From: Actinomycetospora succinea
GTDB taxonomy: Bacteria; Actinomycetota; Actinomycetes; Mycobacteriales; Pseudonocardiaceae
Direction of reading: 5' to 3'
Length of the DNA stretch: 64,000 nt
Assembly: GCF_004363095.1 (NCBI RefSeq)
Contig: NZ_SNYO01000010.1
Coordinates: 124,001 to 188,000 of the forward strand
Below the pieces are notes generated by a model. The model saw only the letters and a program-made list of their open reading frames with translations, ran no database searches and was not told the DNA's origin. Each line of letters starts with the position of its first letter. The stretch's first letter is position 1. Positions 27,036-40,437 of the stretch are shown one piece after another. Position numbers and translations under genes: made by a program.

Positions 27036-28145
27036 TCAACCGAGATCGTGGACCGCCAGCGACCCGGCGTCCCGCTCGGCCTTCCCGCCGGCCGCCCCGC
27101 CGTCGCGGGTGAGCTCGGCGAGCATCCGGTAGGTCATCCCGCGGGGGCGCAGACCGAGCGCGGCGGCCGCGTCCTCGTCGAGGCGCTCGACGAGGTTCTT
27201 GGTGACGAGGCGCTGGCCCCCGGTCGCGACCTGCTCGACGCGCGCGCACTCGTTGACCTCGTCGCCCAGCGCCGTCACCTCGAGCCGCCCGCCGGTGACG
27301 ATCTGGCCGATGAACAGGTCCGCGCCCCAGTGCGCGCCGACGTTCATGCGGCAGTCCTCGGCGCGGACCTCCGCCCCGCTCTCCGCGAGGTCGGCGACGA
27401 CGTCGGCCACCACGCCCGGCAGCTCCTGCACGGCACGCAGTGCGGCGGCCGCGGCCGCGGCGTCCGAGCCGTGGGAGTCCCGCAGGAAGTAGGCGCTCGC
27501 CCCGTCCCCGGCGTGCTTGCCCGCGATGCCGCCGTGGCGCGCGACGAGCTCGTCGAACGCGGTCGTGACGCCGCGGATCAGCTCGAAGTACACCGGCGTC
27601 GGCAGGCGGCGCGACAGCGGCCCCGACCCGTCGATGTCGGCGAACACCACCGCGGCCGGCCGCTGGGCGGGCTCGGAGAGGTCGGCCATGCGCTCGAACA
27701 TGGCCTCGTCGCCCTCGGTGACCAGCGCGATCACGCGCGCCGGCAGCAGCGGGGCGTAGATGAGCACCGCCCCGAGCGGGCTCCCGTCCTGGTGGCGCAG
27801 CGTCACCCCGAGCATGCCGACGCTCCGCTGCCGCCCGCCGACCCGCAGGTCGAGCGAGAGCACCCACAGCGGGGTGCTCGCGGGGTCCCGGAGCCGCGGG
27901 TGCAGCTCGCTGCGCAGGGTCTCGGCGGCCTCGGGGGTGAGGAGGTCGTGCCAGAGCTCCCGCTCGAGCACCTCGTCGAGGTGCCGGCCGAGCCCGAGGT
28001 CGGTGTCCTGGTCGACCCCGGCGAGCAGCTGCATCTGGTCGGACACCCACGCCAGGCGCCCCTCGGCGTCGACGACCTGTGCCGCCGTCCGGCCGAGGGC
28101 GAGCGCGGACACCACCTCGCCCAGCTGCCCCTCCGGTTCCCCCAC
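27036..28145 (-). CDS. class III adenylate cyclase with N-terminal PAS-like domain
   Basis: A 369-residue cytoplasmic nucleotide cyclase. The N-terminal half (about 1-150) has a PAS-like layout, VVDAEGRLAWVSDQMQLL. The cyclase domain has metal-binding Asp residues in VVFADIDGSGPLS and KHAGDGASAYF, the substrate-orienting Lys in AGKHAGDG, and the Asn and Arg of LGDEVNECARVEQVA, so the catalytic set looks complete for cAMP synthesis. The dimer partner contributes half of each site. It follows the ArsR gene by 10 bases, so the metal-sensing regulator may lie in the same transcript. GTG at 28145. Confidence 0.85.
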   Translation of the reverse strand: MGEPEGQLGEVVSALALGRTAAQVVDAEGRLAWVSDQMQLLAGVDQDTDLGLGRHLDEVLERELWHDLLTPEAAETLRSELHPRLRDPASTPLWVLSLDLRVGGRQRSVGMLGVTLRHQDGSPLGAVLIYAPLLPARVIALVTEGDEAMFERMADLSEPAQRPAAVVFADIDGSGPLSRRLPTPVYFELIRGVTTAFDELVARHGGIAGKHAGDGASAYFLRDSHGSDAAAAAAALRAVQELPGVVADVVADLAESGAEVRAEDCRMNVGAHWGADLFIGQIVTGGRLEVTALGDEVNECARVEQVATGGQRLVTKNLVERLDEDAAAALGLRPRGMTYRMLAELTRDGGAAGGKAERDAGSLAVHDLG

Positions 28146-28155
28146 GCGGCGGACC

Positions 28156-28527
28156 CTACGGCTGGGCCTCCCGCGGGTGCGCGGTCATCGCCCGACGGTG
28201 TCCCGCGTCGTGGACGAGAACCTCGAGCAGGTCGCCGACGTGGTGGTCGCGCGCCCGGGACAGGACGTGACGTCCCGCACGCCGCTGGGTGACGAGCCCG
28301 GCGAGGCGGAGCTTCGCGAGATGCTGCGAGACGGCCGGCCGCGTCGCCCCCAGACGCTCGGCGAGCGTCGAGACGTCGAGCTCGTCGCCGCAGAGCAGCC
28401 ACAGGATCCGCAACCGCGTCGGGTCCGCGAGCATCCGCAGTCCCTCGACCGCGACGTCGACGTGCTCGGGCGCCGGGAGGTCCGCGAAGGGTCCGGCGGG
28501 CGATCCGACGTTGTCAGTTGCGTACAC
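28156..28527 (-). CDS. ArsR/SmtB-family metal-sensing repressor
   Basis: A 123-residue winged-helix repressor: MLADPTRLRILWLLCGDELDV, recognition helix RPAVSQHLAKLRLAGLV, wing TQRRAGRHVLSRA. The last helix carries DHHVGDLLEVLVHDAGH, where the spacing D, H (+2), D (+13), H (+16) matches the alpha-5 site of SmtB, CzrA and NmtR except that Asp replaces His at +13; that site binds Zn, Ni or Co. It is divergent from the nicotianamine-synthase-like operon and its start codon lies inside a palindromic candidate operator, as expected for autoregulation. GTG at 28527 has no good ribosome-binding site, so it may be leaderless. Confidence 0.85.
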   Translation of the reverse strand: MYATDNVGSPAGPFADLPAPEHVDVAVEGLRMLADPTRLRILWLLCGDELDVSTLAERLGATRPAVSQHLAKLRLAGLVTQRRAGRHVLSRARDHHVGDLLEVLVHDAGHRRAMTAHPREAQP

Positions 28528-28534
28528 GTTTACG
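28521..28534. promoter_or_regulatory. candidate ArsR operator
   Basis: CGTACACGTTTACG is a 12-of-14 palindrome, extended one base out by T...A. It overlaps the ArsR start codon and lies 75 bases before the nicotianamine-synthase-like gene, between the divergent genes. SmtB-type proteins bind such 12-2-12-like repeats, but the arm is shorter than the textbook operator. Confidence 0.4.
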
Positions 28535-28608
28535 TATCGTGCCAGGCAGAGAGATCGTGTTCCATGGGCTCTCGGCCGACGACGCCCCGCTGGTGGAGGT
28601 CCACTCGG

Positions 28609-29511
28609 ATGAGCACCCCGTACGACCGCCCGATCACGCGCTCCGCCGGCCGGACGCGCGGCGTCGGTCCACGCCTCCCGGTCCGCGCGTGCGGCTCCGT
28701 CGCCGAGCACACCGCGCTCCTCGCCGAGATCCTCGCCCTGCACGACGCCCTCGTCGCCGCGCCCTCGCTCGAGCCCGGCCCGGGCACCGACGCGCTGTTC
28801 ACCCGCCTCGTCGGCCTCGCGATCACGCCGCGGCCCGCGCACGTCGTGGACGCCGTGCTCGCCGACCCGGAGCTCGCGGGACGCCTGCCCGACCTGCGGG
28901 CCCGATGTGCGAGCGGCGAGTACGCCCTCGAGCGGGCCTGGGCCCGCCGCGTGCTCGCCGCGCCCGACCCCGCCGCGGAGCTCGAGCGCTTCCCCTACCT
29001 GCAGAACTACCGCGACCTCACCCGCATCGAGTACCACGCGGTCGCCGGCCACGCCCCGCTCGCACCCCGGCGCGCCCTGTTCGTCGGGTCGGGCCCGCTG
29101 CCGCTCTCGGCGCTGCTGCTCGCCCGCCACGGCGTCGCGGTCGACGCCGTCGACGTCGACGCGGAGGCCGTCGCCCTGGGTGGCGCGCTGGCCCGCACGC
29201 TCGGCGACGACGTCACCGTCACCGAGGGCGACGTCCTCGCCCTCGACGACCTCGCCGGCTACGACCTCGTGTGCGTCGCCGCGCTCGTCGGCCTCGCCCC
29301 CGACGACAAGGCCGCCGCGCTCGCCCACGTCCGCGACCGGATGCGCCCCGGCGCCACCGTCCTCGCCCGCAGCGCGCACTCCCTGCGCGGCCTGCTCTAC
29401 CCCGTGCTCGACGTCGCCGACGACGGGCTCGGCGGGCTCGAGCCGGTCGCCGTGCTGCACCCGCACACCGACGTCGTCAACTCGGTGGTGCTCGCTCGCG
29501 TCCCCGCGTGA
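28609..29511 (+). CDS. nicotianamine-synthase-family metallophore synthase
   Basis: A 300-residue protein with strong nicotianamine synthase (NAS) signatures over its C-terminal two thirds: FPYLQNYRDLTRIEYHAV, RALFVGSGPLPLSALLLA, VCVAALVGLAPDDKAAAL, MRPGATVLARSAHSLRGLLY, and DVVNSVVLAR. This family uses S-adenosylmethionine aminobutyrate groups to build nicotianamine (plants, archaea) or opine metallophores such as staphylopine (CntL). No opine dehydrogenase is adjacent, so the product may be nicotianamine-like. ATG at 28609 has GGAGG upstream. The gene starts an operon with a dioxygenase-like secreted protein (17-base gap) and a bis-haem membrane protein, opposite a metal-sensing ArsR. Confidence 0.85.
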   Translation: MSTPYDRPITRSAGRTRGVGPRLPVRACGSVAEHTALLAEILALHDALVAAPSLEPGPGTDALFTRLVGLAITPRPAHVVDAVLADPELAGRLPDLRARCASGEYALERAWARRVLAAPDPAAELERFPYLQNYRDLTRIEYHAVAGHAPLAPRRALFVGSGPLPLSALLLARHGVAVDAVDVDAEAVALGGALARTLGDDVTVTEGDVLALDDLAGYDLVCVAALVGLAPDDKAAALAHVRDRMRPGATVLARSAHSLRGLLYPVLDVADDGLGGLEPVAVLHPHTDVVNSVVLARVPA

Positions 29512-29528
29512 GCGGGCATGCTCGACCC

Positions 29529-30071
29529 GTGCCCCGCACCCGCCCCCATCCCGTCGCGGTCGGCGCGGTCGTGCTCCTCGTGGCGATGATCGCCGCGGCC
29601 CTGTGGAACTCGGACGAGTCCGGGACGGGCGCGCGCCAGGTGGGGGCGCAGGCCGCCCCCGTCCTGCCGGCCGCCGCGCCCGGCGCGACGTGCGCGCCGA
29701 CCGTCACCAACCCCGGCGGCCGCAACAACTACCGCGAGGACGCCCCGCTCGACGTGCCGCTGGGCCGCGGCCTGGTGATCACCGGCCTCGTGCGCGACAC
29801 CGCCTGCCGTCCCCTGCCCGGTGTGCGGGTCCAGGTGTGGCTGCAGACCGCGCTGGGCAGCGAGCGGGAGAACCGCACCACCGTGCTCACCGACCCGGAC
29901 GGGCGCTACCGGGTGGTGAGCGACCCGGTGGTCGTCCAGTTCGGCGAGCCCAACGTCCACGTGGCCCACGACGTCGACGGCAGCCCGTACGCGTCGGTGT
30001 GGCAGCGCCAGGTCCTGCAGGCCGACGACACCCTCGCGGTCGTCGACCTCGTGCTGGCGCCCGCGTCGTGA
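29529..30071 (+). CDS. secreted intradiol-dioxygenase-like protein
   Basis: A 180-residue protein with an N-terminal membrane anchor or signal (AVGAVVLLVAMIAAAL) and an extracytoplasmic beta-sandwich related to intradiol ring-cleavage dioxygenases: NNYREDAPLD, GRGLVITGLVRDTACRPLPG, VRVQVWLQTALG, TDPDGRYRVVSDP. Two Cys (GATC and TACRPL) could form a disulfide. The His near the end, NVHVAHDVDG, is near where the family has an iron ligand, but the Tyr ligands are not clear, so activity is unproven. It sits between the NAS-like gene and the membrane protein, overlapping the latter as GTGA. Confidence 0.75.
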   Translation: MPRTRPHPVAVGAVVLLVAMIAAALWNSDESGTGARQVGAQAAPVLPAAAPGATCAPTVTNPGGRNNYREDAPLDVPLGRGLVITGLVRDTACRPLPGVRVQVWLQTALGSERENRTTVLTDPDGRYRVVSDPVVVQFGEPNVHVAHDVDGSPYASVWQRQVLQADDTLAVVDLVLAPAS

Positions 30072-30676
30072 GGCTCCTCGTCGGGGCCGCCGCCTTCGGC
30101 GGGGTGCTCCTGCTCGTGCTCGCGCTCGCCGCGCCCCACCTCGATCGGGCCTCCCCCGCGCTCCTCGTGTCCACGCTGACGGCGTGCGTCGCCGTCGCGG
30201 CGCTGGCCGCCCAGCCCTGGCTCACGCGGCGGCGGGTCGGCGCGCACGTCCGGGTGGGCGGCGTCATCGCCGTGCTCGTGGCGGCGCACGTGGTCGCGCT
30301 GCTGATCGAGAGCCCCGACGACGCCCTGTACTCGATGTCGCTCGACGGGCCGACGCGGGCGCGGATGGCGCTCTTCGCGATGGTCCTGCTCGCGGTGGTC
30401 ACGCTGCTCGGGGTGCTGCGGCGGCGTCTGCGCTGGTCGGCGCCGACGTGGCGGTTCGTCCACGGGAGCCTCGCCGGGCTCGTCGTCGTGCTGGGCGTCG
30501 GGCACGCGATCCTCATCCAGGGCGCGCTCGACGGGTGGGGCACCGTGGTGCTGCTCGCGCTCGGGGGCCTCGGGGTCGTCGGGGTGGTGGTCCGCCTGGT
30601 GGCCGTCCTCCGGTCGGGGGACGCGATGGCGCACGACCGTGGGCGCGTCCGTCCGGGAGCGGACGAGCACGGCTAG
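30068..30676 (+). CDS. ferric-reductase-like bis-haem membrane protein
   Basis: A 202-residue membrane protein with about six helices. Two helices each carry His pairs 14 residues apart: AHVRVGGVIAVLVAAHVVAL and RFVHGSLAGLVVVLGVGHAI. That H-x13-H twice pattern is the haem-b signature of ferric reductases and NADPH oxidases. There is no FAD/NAD domain, so it would act as a transmembrane electron conduit needing a partner. GTG at 30068 overlaps the upstream gene. In this operon it may reduce a metal or metallophore outside the membrane; that is inference. Confidence 0.75.
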   Translation: MRLLVGAAAFGGVLLLVLALAAPHLDRASPALLVSTLTACVAVAALAAQPWLTRRRVGAHVRVGGVIAVLVAAHVVALLIESPDDALYSMSLDGPTRARMALFAMVLLAVVTLLGVLRRRLRWSAPTWRFVHGSLAGLVVVLGVGHAILIQGALDGWGTVVLLALGGLGVVGVVVRLVAVLRSGDAMAHDRGRVRPGADEHG

Positions 30677-30686
30677 CGTCGCGGGG

Positions 30687-30878
30687 GTGGAGCCGACACC
30701 GATCTTCGCCGACCTCGTGAGCGCCGACCGCGTCCGGCCCGCGGCCCACGACGCCGGCCGGCCGGTGACCGACCTGCTCCGCCGTCTGCGCGACGAGGCC
30801 CCGGGCACGTCCCGGGCGCCGGGCGTCGGGCGCGTGCCCGGTCTGCTGACGTTCCCGGCGCGGCGCGGGAGCGACTGA
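30687..30878 (+). CDS. hypothetical small protein, 63 residues
   Basis: A short frame opening VEPTPIFADLVSADRV and ending FPARRGSD, basic and Pro/Ala-rich toward the C-terminus. GTG at 30687 follows a G-rich run, not a convincing ribosome-binding site. It lies 10 bases past the bis-haem gene stop and 57 bases before the carboxylase. I do not recognise it. Coding looks plausible from the codon third positions, but it could be noncoding. Confidence 0.4.
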   Translation: MEPTPIFADLVSADRVRPAAHDAGRPVTDLLRRLRDEAPGTSRAPGVGRVPGLLTFPARRGSD

Positions 30879-30935
30879 GCGGTAACCCCCCGAGGACTCC
30901 GCAGGAGCCGCCCGTCGCGGTTAGGGTCGGCGACC

Positions 30936-36599
<5,664 letters not shown>

Positions 36600-36783
36600 G
36601 CGTCGTCGTCTTCCTGAGGCTCGTCCTCCTCGTCTCCCGTGCGGGGGGCGGGGAGGGACAGGTCGAGCTGGTCGTCCCCGGCGAGCTGGGGCCGCCGGTA
36701 GTGGGACATGACCCACCCCGACTCGCGCGCGTGCCCGTGGACGAACGACATGTCTCCAGGAAAGCACGGGGGTCCGACACGCT

Positions 36784-37026
36784 CTACCGCACGACGAACT
36801 CCAGGCCGCGGCTCGCGGCGGTGTCGCGCGCGCAGGCCAGGACGCGGGCGAGGTCCGGGTCGTCGGCACGCTCGCCGGCCTCGACGACCACGGTGTGCGT
36901 GGTGGGGTCGGCCATGACGGCGTGCAGCCGGCAGCTCAGGGTGGCGGCGTCGACGGTCCCGGGAACGGGGACGACGACCTCCTCGGCGGGCTCGGCGGCC
37001 TCGGCGGCGCTGATCAGCGTGGTCAC
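36784..37026 (-). CDS. small STAS-like protein, 80 residues
   Basis: An 80-residue frame beginning VTTLISAAEAAEPAEEVVV and ending ASRGLEFVVR. The order strand-helix-strand, with TVDAATLSCRLHAVMADP and HTVVVEAGERADDP, resembles the STAS fold of anti-sigma factor antagonists, but the phosphorylatable Ser/Thr position is not obvious. GTG at 37026 has CCAGGAGGACCC directly upstream, which decides this start over one 51 bases upstream. It lies between two convergent or divergent acyl-CoA genes with no clear partner. Confidence 0.6.
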   Translation of the reverse strand: MTTLISAAEAAEPAEEVVVPVPGTVDAATLSCRLHAVMADPTTHTVVVEAGERADDPDLARVLACARDTAASRGLEFVVR

Positions 37027-37285
37027 GGGTCCTCCTGGGGCGCTCGGGGGCGCCGATCGGGGAACGGGCGACCGCACCGTCGACCCGGACTGTGACCTTC
37101 CTACCCCATCGGGGGTGTGTCCACGCCCCGCGGCGCCCGAGACCGTCCCGTGGCCCGTGCGACGCCCCGCAGTGTCCGGCCTCCGGCGCGGCAGCTCCGC
37201 TGCGCTGCGTGCCGCCTTCCAGTCAGGGTTGACCGTTCCCGTCGGTGGCGAGAGGGTGCGGTCCGTCGGAGACGAGGAGGTCCGC

Positions 37286-38161
37286 GTGGCGGTGGAGGGC
37301 TACACCGAGATCGAGTACTCGGTGGTCGACGGGATCGCGACGATCGTGCTCGACCGGGAGGCGCGGATGAACGCGTTCACCGGGCAGATGTGCGACGAGC
37401 TCGTGGCCGCGTGCGACGCGATCGACGCCGACGACGCCGTCCGCGTCCTGGTGGTCACCGGGCGGGGCCGCGCGTTCTGCGCGGGCGCCGACCTGGGCGA
37501 GGGCGGCAGCACGTTCGACGACCGCGGGCGCGAGAAGGCCGCGCGCTACGGCGAGGTCGACGGCGTCGGGCGCGACCGCGGCGGGGTCGTGTCGCTGCGC
37601 TTCGCGGCCCTGCGCGTCCCGGTCGTCGCGGCGGTCAACGGGGCGGCGGTCGGCGTCGGGGCGACGATGACCCTGCCGATGGACGTGCGCGTCGCCGGCG
37701 CCTCGGCGCGCTTCGGGTTCGTGTTCGCGCGCCGCGGGATCGTGCCCGAGGCGGCGTCGAGCTGGTTCCTCCCGCGCGTCGTCGGCATCTCGCGGGCCAT
37801 GGAGTGGGCGATGACCGGGCGGGTGTTCGGGGCGCGCGAGGCCCTCGAGGGCGGGCTCGTCTCGCGCGTCGTCCCCGACGAGGACCTGCTCGACACCGCC
37901 TACGCGCTGGCTCGCGAGGTCGTCGAGAACACGTCGTCGGTGTCGGTGGCGCTGACCCGGCAGATGATGTGGTCGATGCTCTCGGCCTCGTCGCCCTGGG
38001 AGGCGCACGCCCTCGACTCGCGCGCCGTCCTCGAGCTCGGCCGCGACGCCGACGCCGCCGAGGGCGTGACGGCCTTCCTGGAGAAGCGCCCGCCGGCGTT
38101 CCCGCTGCGCCGCACCCGCGACCACACCGACATCGTCCCGGAGTGGCCCGCCCGCCCCTGA
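37286..38161 (+). CDS. enoyl-CoA hydratase / isomerase family (crotonase)
   Basis: A 291-residue crotonase. Oxyanion-hole regions are GRGRAFCAGADLGEGGSTF and AVNGAAVGVGATMTLPMDV; RRGIVPEAASSWFLPRV holds the second catalytic region, with the acidic residue in VPEAASS as in Glu164-type hydratases. The C-terminal extension PPAFPLRRTRDHTDIVPEWPARP is family-typical of an actinobacterial crotonase group. GTG at 37286 is chosen because GAGGAGG lies five bases upstream. It lies convergent to a hydrolase gene 10 bases away. Confidence 0.92.
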   Translation: MAVEGYTEIEYSVVDGIATIVLDREARMNAFTGQMCDELVAACDAIDADDAVRVLVVTGRGRAFCAGADLGEGGSTFDDRGREKAARYGEVDGVGRDRGGVVSLRFAALRVPVVAAVNGAAVGVGATMTLPMDVRVAGASARFGFVFARRGIVPEAASSWFLPRVVGISRAMEWAMTGRVFGAREALEGGLVSRVVPDEDLLDTAYALAREVVENTSSVSVALTRQMMWSMLSASSPWEAHALDSRAVLELGRDADAAEGVTAFLEKRPPAFPLRRTRDHTDIVPEWPARP

Positions 38162-38171
38162 GGGCACGGCG

Positions 38172-38897
38172 TCAGGTCAGGTGCCGGGCGAAGAACCGGT
38201 CGGCGTCGTCCCCCTCGAACTCCGGGACGCCGGTGTGCCCGCCCGTGTTGGCGTGCAGCGTCTTCTCCGTCGAGCCCAGGGCGTCGAACAGGTCGAGGGC
38301 CATCCGCCGGTCGTTGCCCTCGTCGTCCCACTGCAGCAGGACCAGCAGCGGGACGGTGACCTGCCGCGCCTCCTCGACGATGCGGCGCGGCACGTAGCTC
38401 CCGGCGAACAGGAGGGCGGCCGCGAGGCGCGGCTCGACCACCGCGAGCCGGACGCCGACGGAGATCACCCCGCCCGCGTACCCGACCGGTCCCTCGATCC
38501 CGGGCAGCGCGAGCAGGGCGTCCAGGGCGGCCCGGCACTCCGGGACCGCCTGCTCGACGAGCGGCAGGACGAGCCGGTCGACGATCTCGTCGGCGACCGG
38601 CTCGCCGGCCTGCACCGCGCGGCGCAGGTCGGCGCGGGCCTCGTCGGCGACGGCGGAACGGGGCCGCTCGCCGCACCCCGGGAGCTCGAGGGTGGCCGCG
38701 GCGTAGCCCTGCGCCACGCAGCGCCGGGCGCGGGCCACCAGCCGGGGGTACATGCGGGACAGCCCGCCGGGGTGGCCGAGCAGGATCAGGGGTGCGGGCG
38801 CGGACCCGGACGTCCACAGGACGCCGGGGATCCCGTCGAGGATGAAGGTGCGCTCGTCGACGCCGTCGTCGAGGCGCCGTGCCGCGGTGAGGTGCAT
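38172..38897 (-). CDS. alpha/beta hydrolase-like protein lacking the nucleophile Ser
   Basis: A 241-residue dienelactone-hydrolase-like alpha/beta fold. The oxyanion strand is APLILLGHPGGLSRMYP; the usual nucleophile elbow GxSxG reads VGYAGGVISVG, so Ala occupies the nucleophile position. The Asp is likely in VLLQWDDEGNDRRMA and His in TGGHTGVPEFEGDD, so two of three triad residues remain. It may be catalytically dead or use another residue. ATG at 38897, which follows a start-distal TCGG... stretch. It lies between a crotonase and an HxlR gene. Confidence 0.8.
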   Translation of the reverse strand: MHLTAARRLDDGVDERTFILDGIPGVLWTSGSAPAPLILLGHPGGLSRMYPRLVARARRCVAQGYAAATLELPGCGERPRSAVADEARADLRRAVQAGEPVADEIVDRLVLPLVEQAVPECRAALDALLALPGIEGPVGYAGGVISVGVRLAVVEPRLAAALLFAGSYVPRRIVEEARQVTVPLLVLLQWDDEGNDRRMALDLFDALGSTEKTLHANTGGHTGVPEFEGDDADRFFARHLT

Positions 38898-39039
38898 GGT
38901 CGTGCCCTTCGGGAGCTCGGACGGCGCTCCCGGACGACCTATCGCCCGACCGTGGCCCCGGAAGGGAGCACCCACGTCGCAACGGTCACGGGTACCACCT
39001 CCTCGCTCTCGGCCACGGCCCGGACGAAAGCTAGCAGCC

Positions 39040-39696
39040 TCAGGCGGGCAGCGGCTCGGGCATCTGCACGCTGTCGACCAGCCGCTCGAGCGCCGTGGCG
39101 TCGCCGGTGAGCACGAGCTGGCCCTGCGCCTCGGCGTCGGCGATCGGCAGGCCCATGTGCACCACGCCGGCGAGCGTCGTCGGCGAGCAGCGCACGGTGA
39201 CGTCCGCGCCGGACACCTCGCCCCGCTCGATGTCGAGCTCGCCGTGGGCGAGGTGGACACGGAACGGCTGCTCGTCGAGCACGAGCTGCAGGGTGACGTC
39301 GACGTCGGCGGCGCGCTCCGGGACGAACAGGGTGCGCAGCGACAGGATGAACGAGTCGACCTTGATGCTGTCCGCCTCGGGCAGCGAGCGGGCGGCCCAG
39401 CGGCCCAGCGACTGGAGCACCGGCTCGAGCTCCTGGCCCCACTCGGTGAGCTCGTAGACCGCCGACGCGGCGGGCGGGGGCAGCCGGCGCCGGCGCAGCA
39501 CGCCCGCGTCCTCGAGCTCGCGCAGGCGCTGCGAGAGCACGTTCGGGCTGGCGTGCGGCAGGCCCGCCCGCAGGTCGGTGAAACGCTTGGGACCGAGCAC
39601 CAGCTCGCGCACCACGAGCAGCGCCCACCGCTCGCCCACGAGGTCGAGCGCGTGCGCCGCGCCGCAGCCGTCGAAGTAGTCCCGTCGTGCAGCCAT
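39040..39696 (-). CDS. HxlR-family regulator with C-terminal SCP2-like domain
   Basis: A 218-residue regulator. The HxlR winged helix is clear: CGAAHALDLVGERWALLVV, RFTDLRAGLPHASPNVLSQR, LRELEDAGVLRRRRLPPP. After residue 110 an additional domain, ending LVLTGDATALERLVDSVQM, resembles the SCP2-like sterol carrier fold found fused to some HxlR proteins, likely a lipophilic ligand pocket. ATG at 39696. The neighbours are a dead hydrolase and, upstream on the same strand, a two-component system. Confidence 0.88.
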   Translation of the reverse strand: MAARRDYFDGCGAAHALDLVGERWALLVVRELVLGPKRFTDLRAGLPHASPNVLSQRLRELEDAGVLRRRRLPPPAASAVYELTEWGQELEPVLQSLGRWAARSLPEADSIKVDSFILSLRTLFVPERAADVDVTLQLVLDEQPFRVHLAHGELDIERGEVSGADVTVRCSPTTLAGVVHMGLPIADAEAQGQLVLTGDATALERLVDSVQMPEPLPA

Positions 39697-39753
39697 AGCC
39701 GCACCCTACCACCGGATACGTCTACCGACCCGGTAAGTTGCTTTGTAGGACCA

Positions 39754-40437
39754 TCACGATCCGTGCCCGGCCGTGACGACGCCGTGCTCCCACGCGAACG
39801 CGATCAGCCGCGGGCGGTCGGGCATCCCGAGCTTGTCGAGCACGCGCCCGAGGTGGGTCTTCACGGTCGTCTCCCCCAGGTGCAGGCGCGCGGCGACCTC
39901 GGCGTTGGACAGCCCGCGGGCCACCTCGGTCAGCACCTCGGTCTCACGCGCGGTGAGCGTCGCGAGCTCGCGGGGCGGCTCGCGGCGGGGTCGTCCGCGG
40001 GCGACGGCGGCCACGACCCGCGGCACGACCGACGGGTCGAGCGCGCCCTGGCCCGCCGCGACCCGCCGCACGGCGTCGAGCATCTGCTCGGGCGGGGCGG
40101 TCTTGAGCAGGAAACCGGCCACGCCCGCGCGCAGCGCCGCCTCGAGGGTCTCGTCCTCGTCGAGCGTGGTCAGCACGAGCACGCGGGCCGGTGACCCGGC
40201 CTCCGCGAGGGCGTGCGCGGCGCCGATGCCGTCGAGCCCGGGCATGCGCACGTCCATGAGGACCACGTCGGCGCGGGCGTCGAGCGCGACGCGGACCGCG
40301 GCCCGCCCGTCGGGGGCCTCGCCGGCGACGACGAGGTCCGGCTCGCCCTCGAGCAGCATCCGCAGCCCGGCCCGCACGAGGTTCTCGTCGTCGGCGAGGA
40401 CCACCCTGATCGGTGTCGGGATCGGCGCCTCGCTCAC
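39754..40437 (-). CDS. NarL/LuxR-type response regulator
   Basis: A 227-residue regulator with an N-terminal receiver (VVLADDENLVRAGL, phosphoacceptor Asp in VLMDVRMPGLDG, Lys in LLKTAPPEQM) and a C-terminal LuxR HTH (LTARETEVLTEVARGLSNAEVAARLHLGE then TTVKTHLGRVLDKLGM, quoted here in two pieces). It is the partner of the histidine kinase encoded directly upstream; GTG at 40437 overlaps the kinase stop as GTGA. Likely controls the neighbouring exporter-like membrane gene (41750) or itself, but no such link is proven. Confidence 0.95.
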   Translation of the reverse strand: MSEAPIPTPIRVVLADDENLVRAGLRMLLEGEPDLVVAGEAPDGRAAVRVALDARADVVLMDVRMPGLDGIGAAHALAEAGSPARVLVLTTLDEDETLEAALRAGVAGFLLKTAPPEQMLDAVRRVAAGQGALDPSVVPRVVAAVARGRPRREPPRELATLTARETEVLTEVARGLSNAEVAARLHLGETTVKTHLGRVLDKLGMPDRPRLIAFAWEHGVVTAGHGS

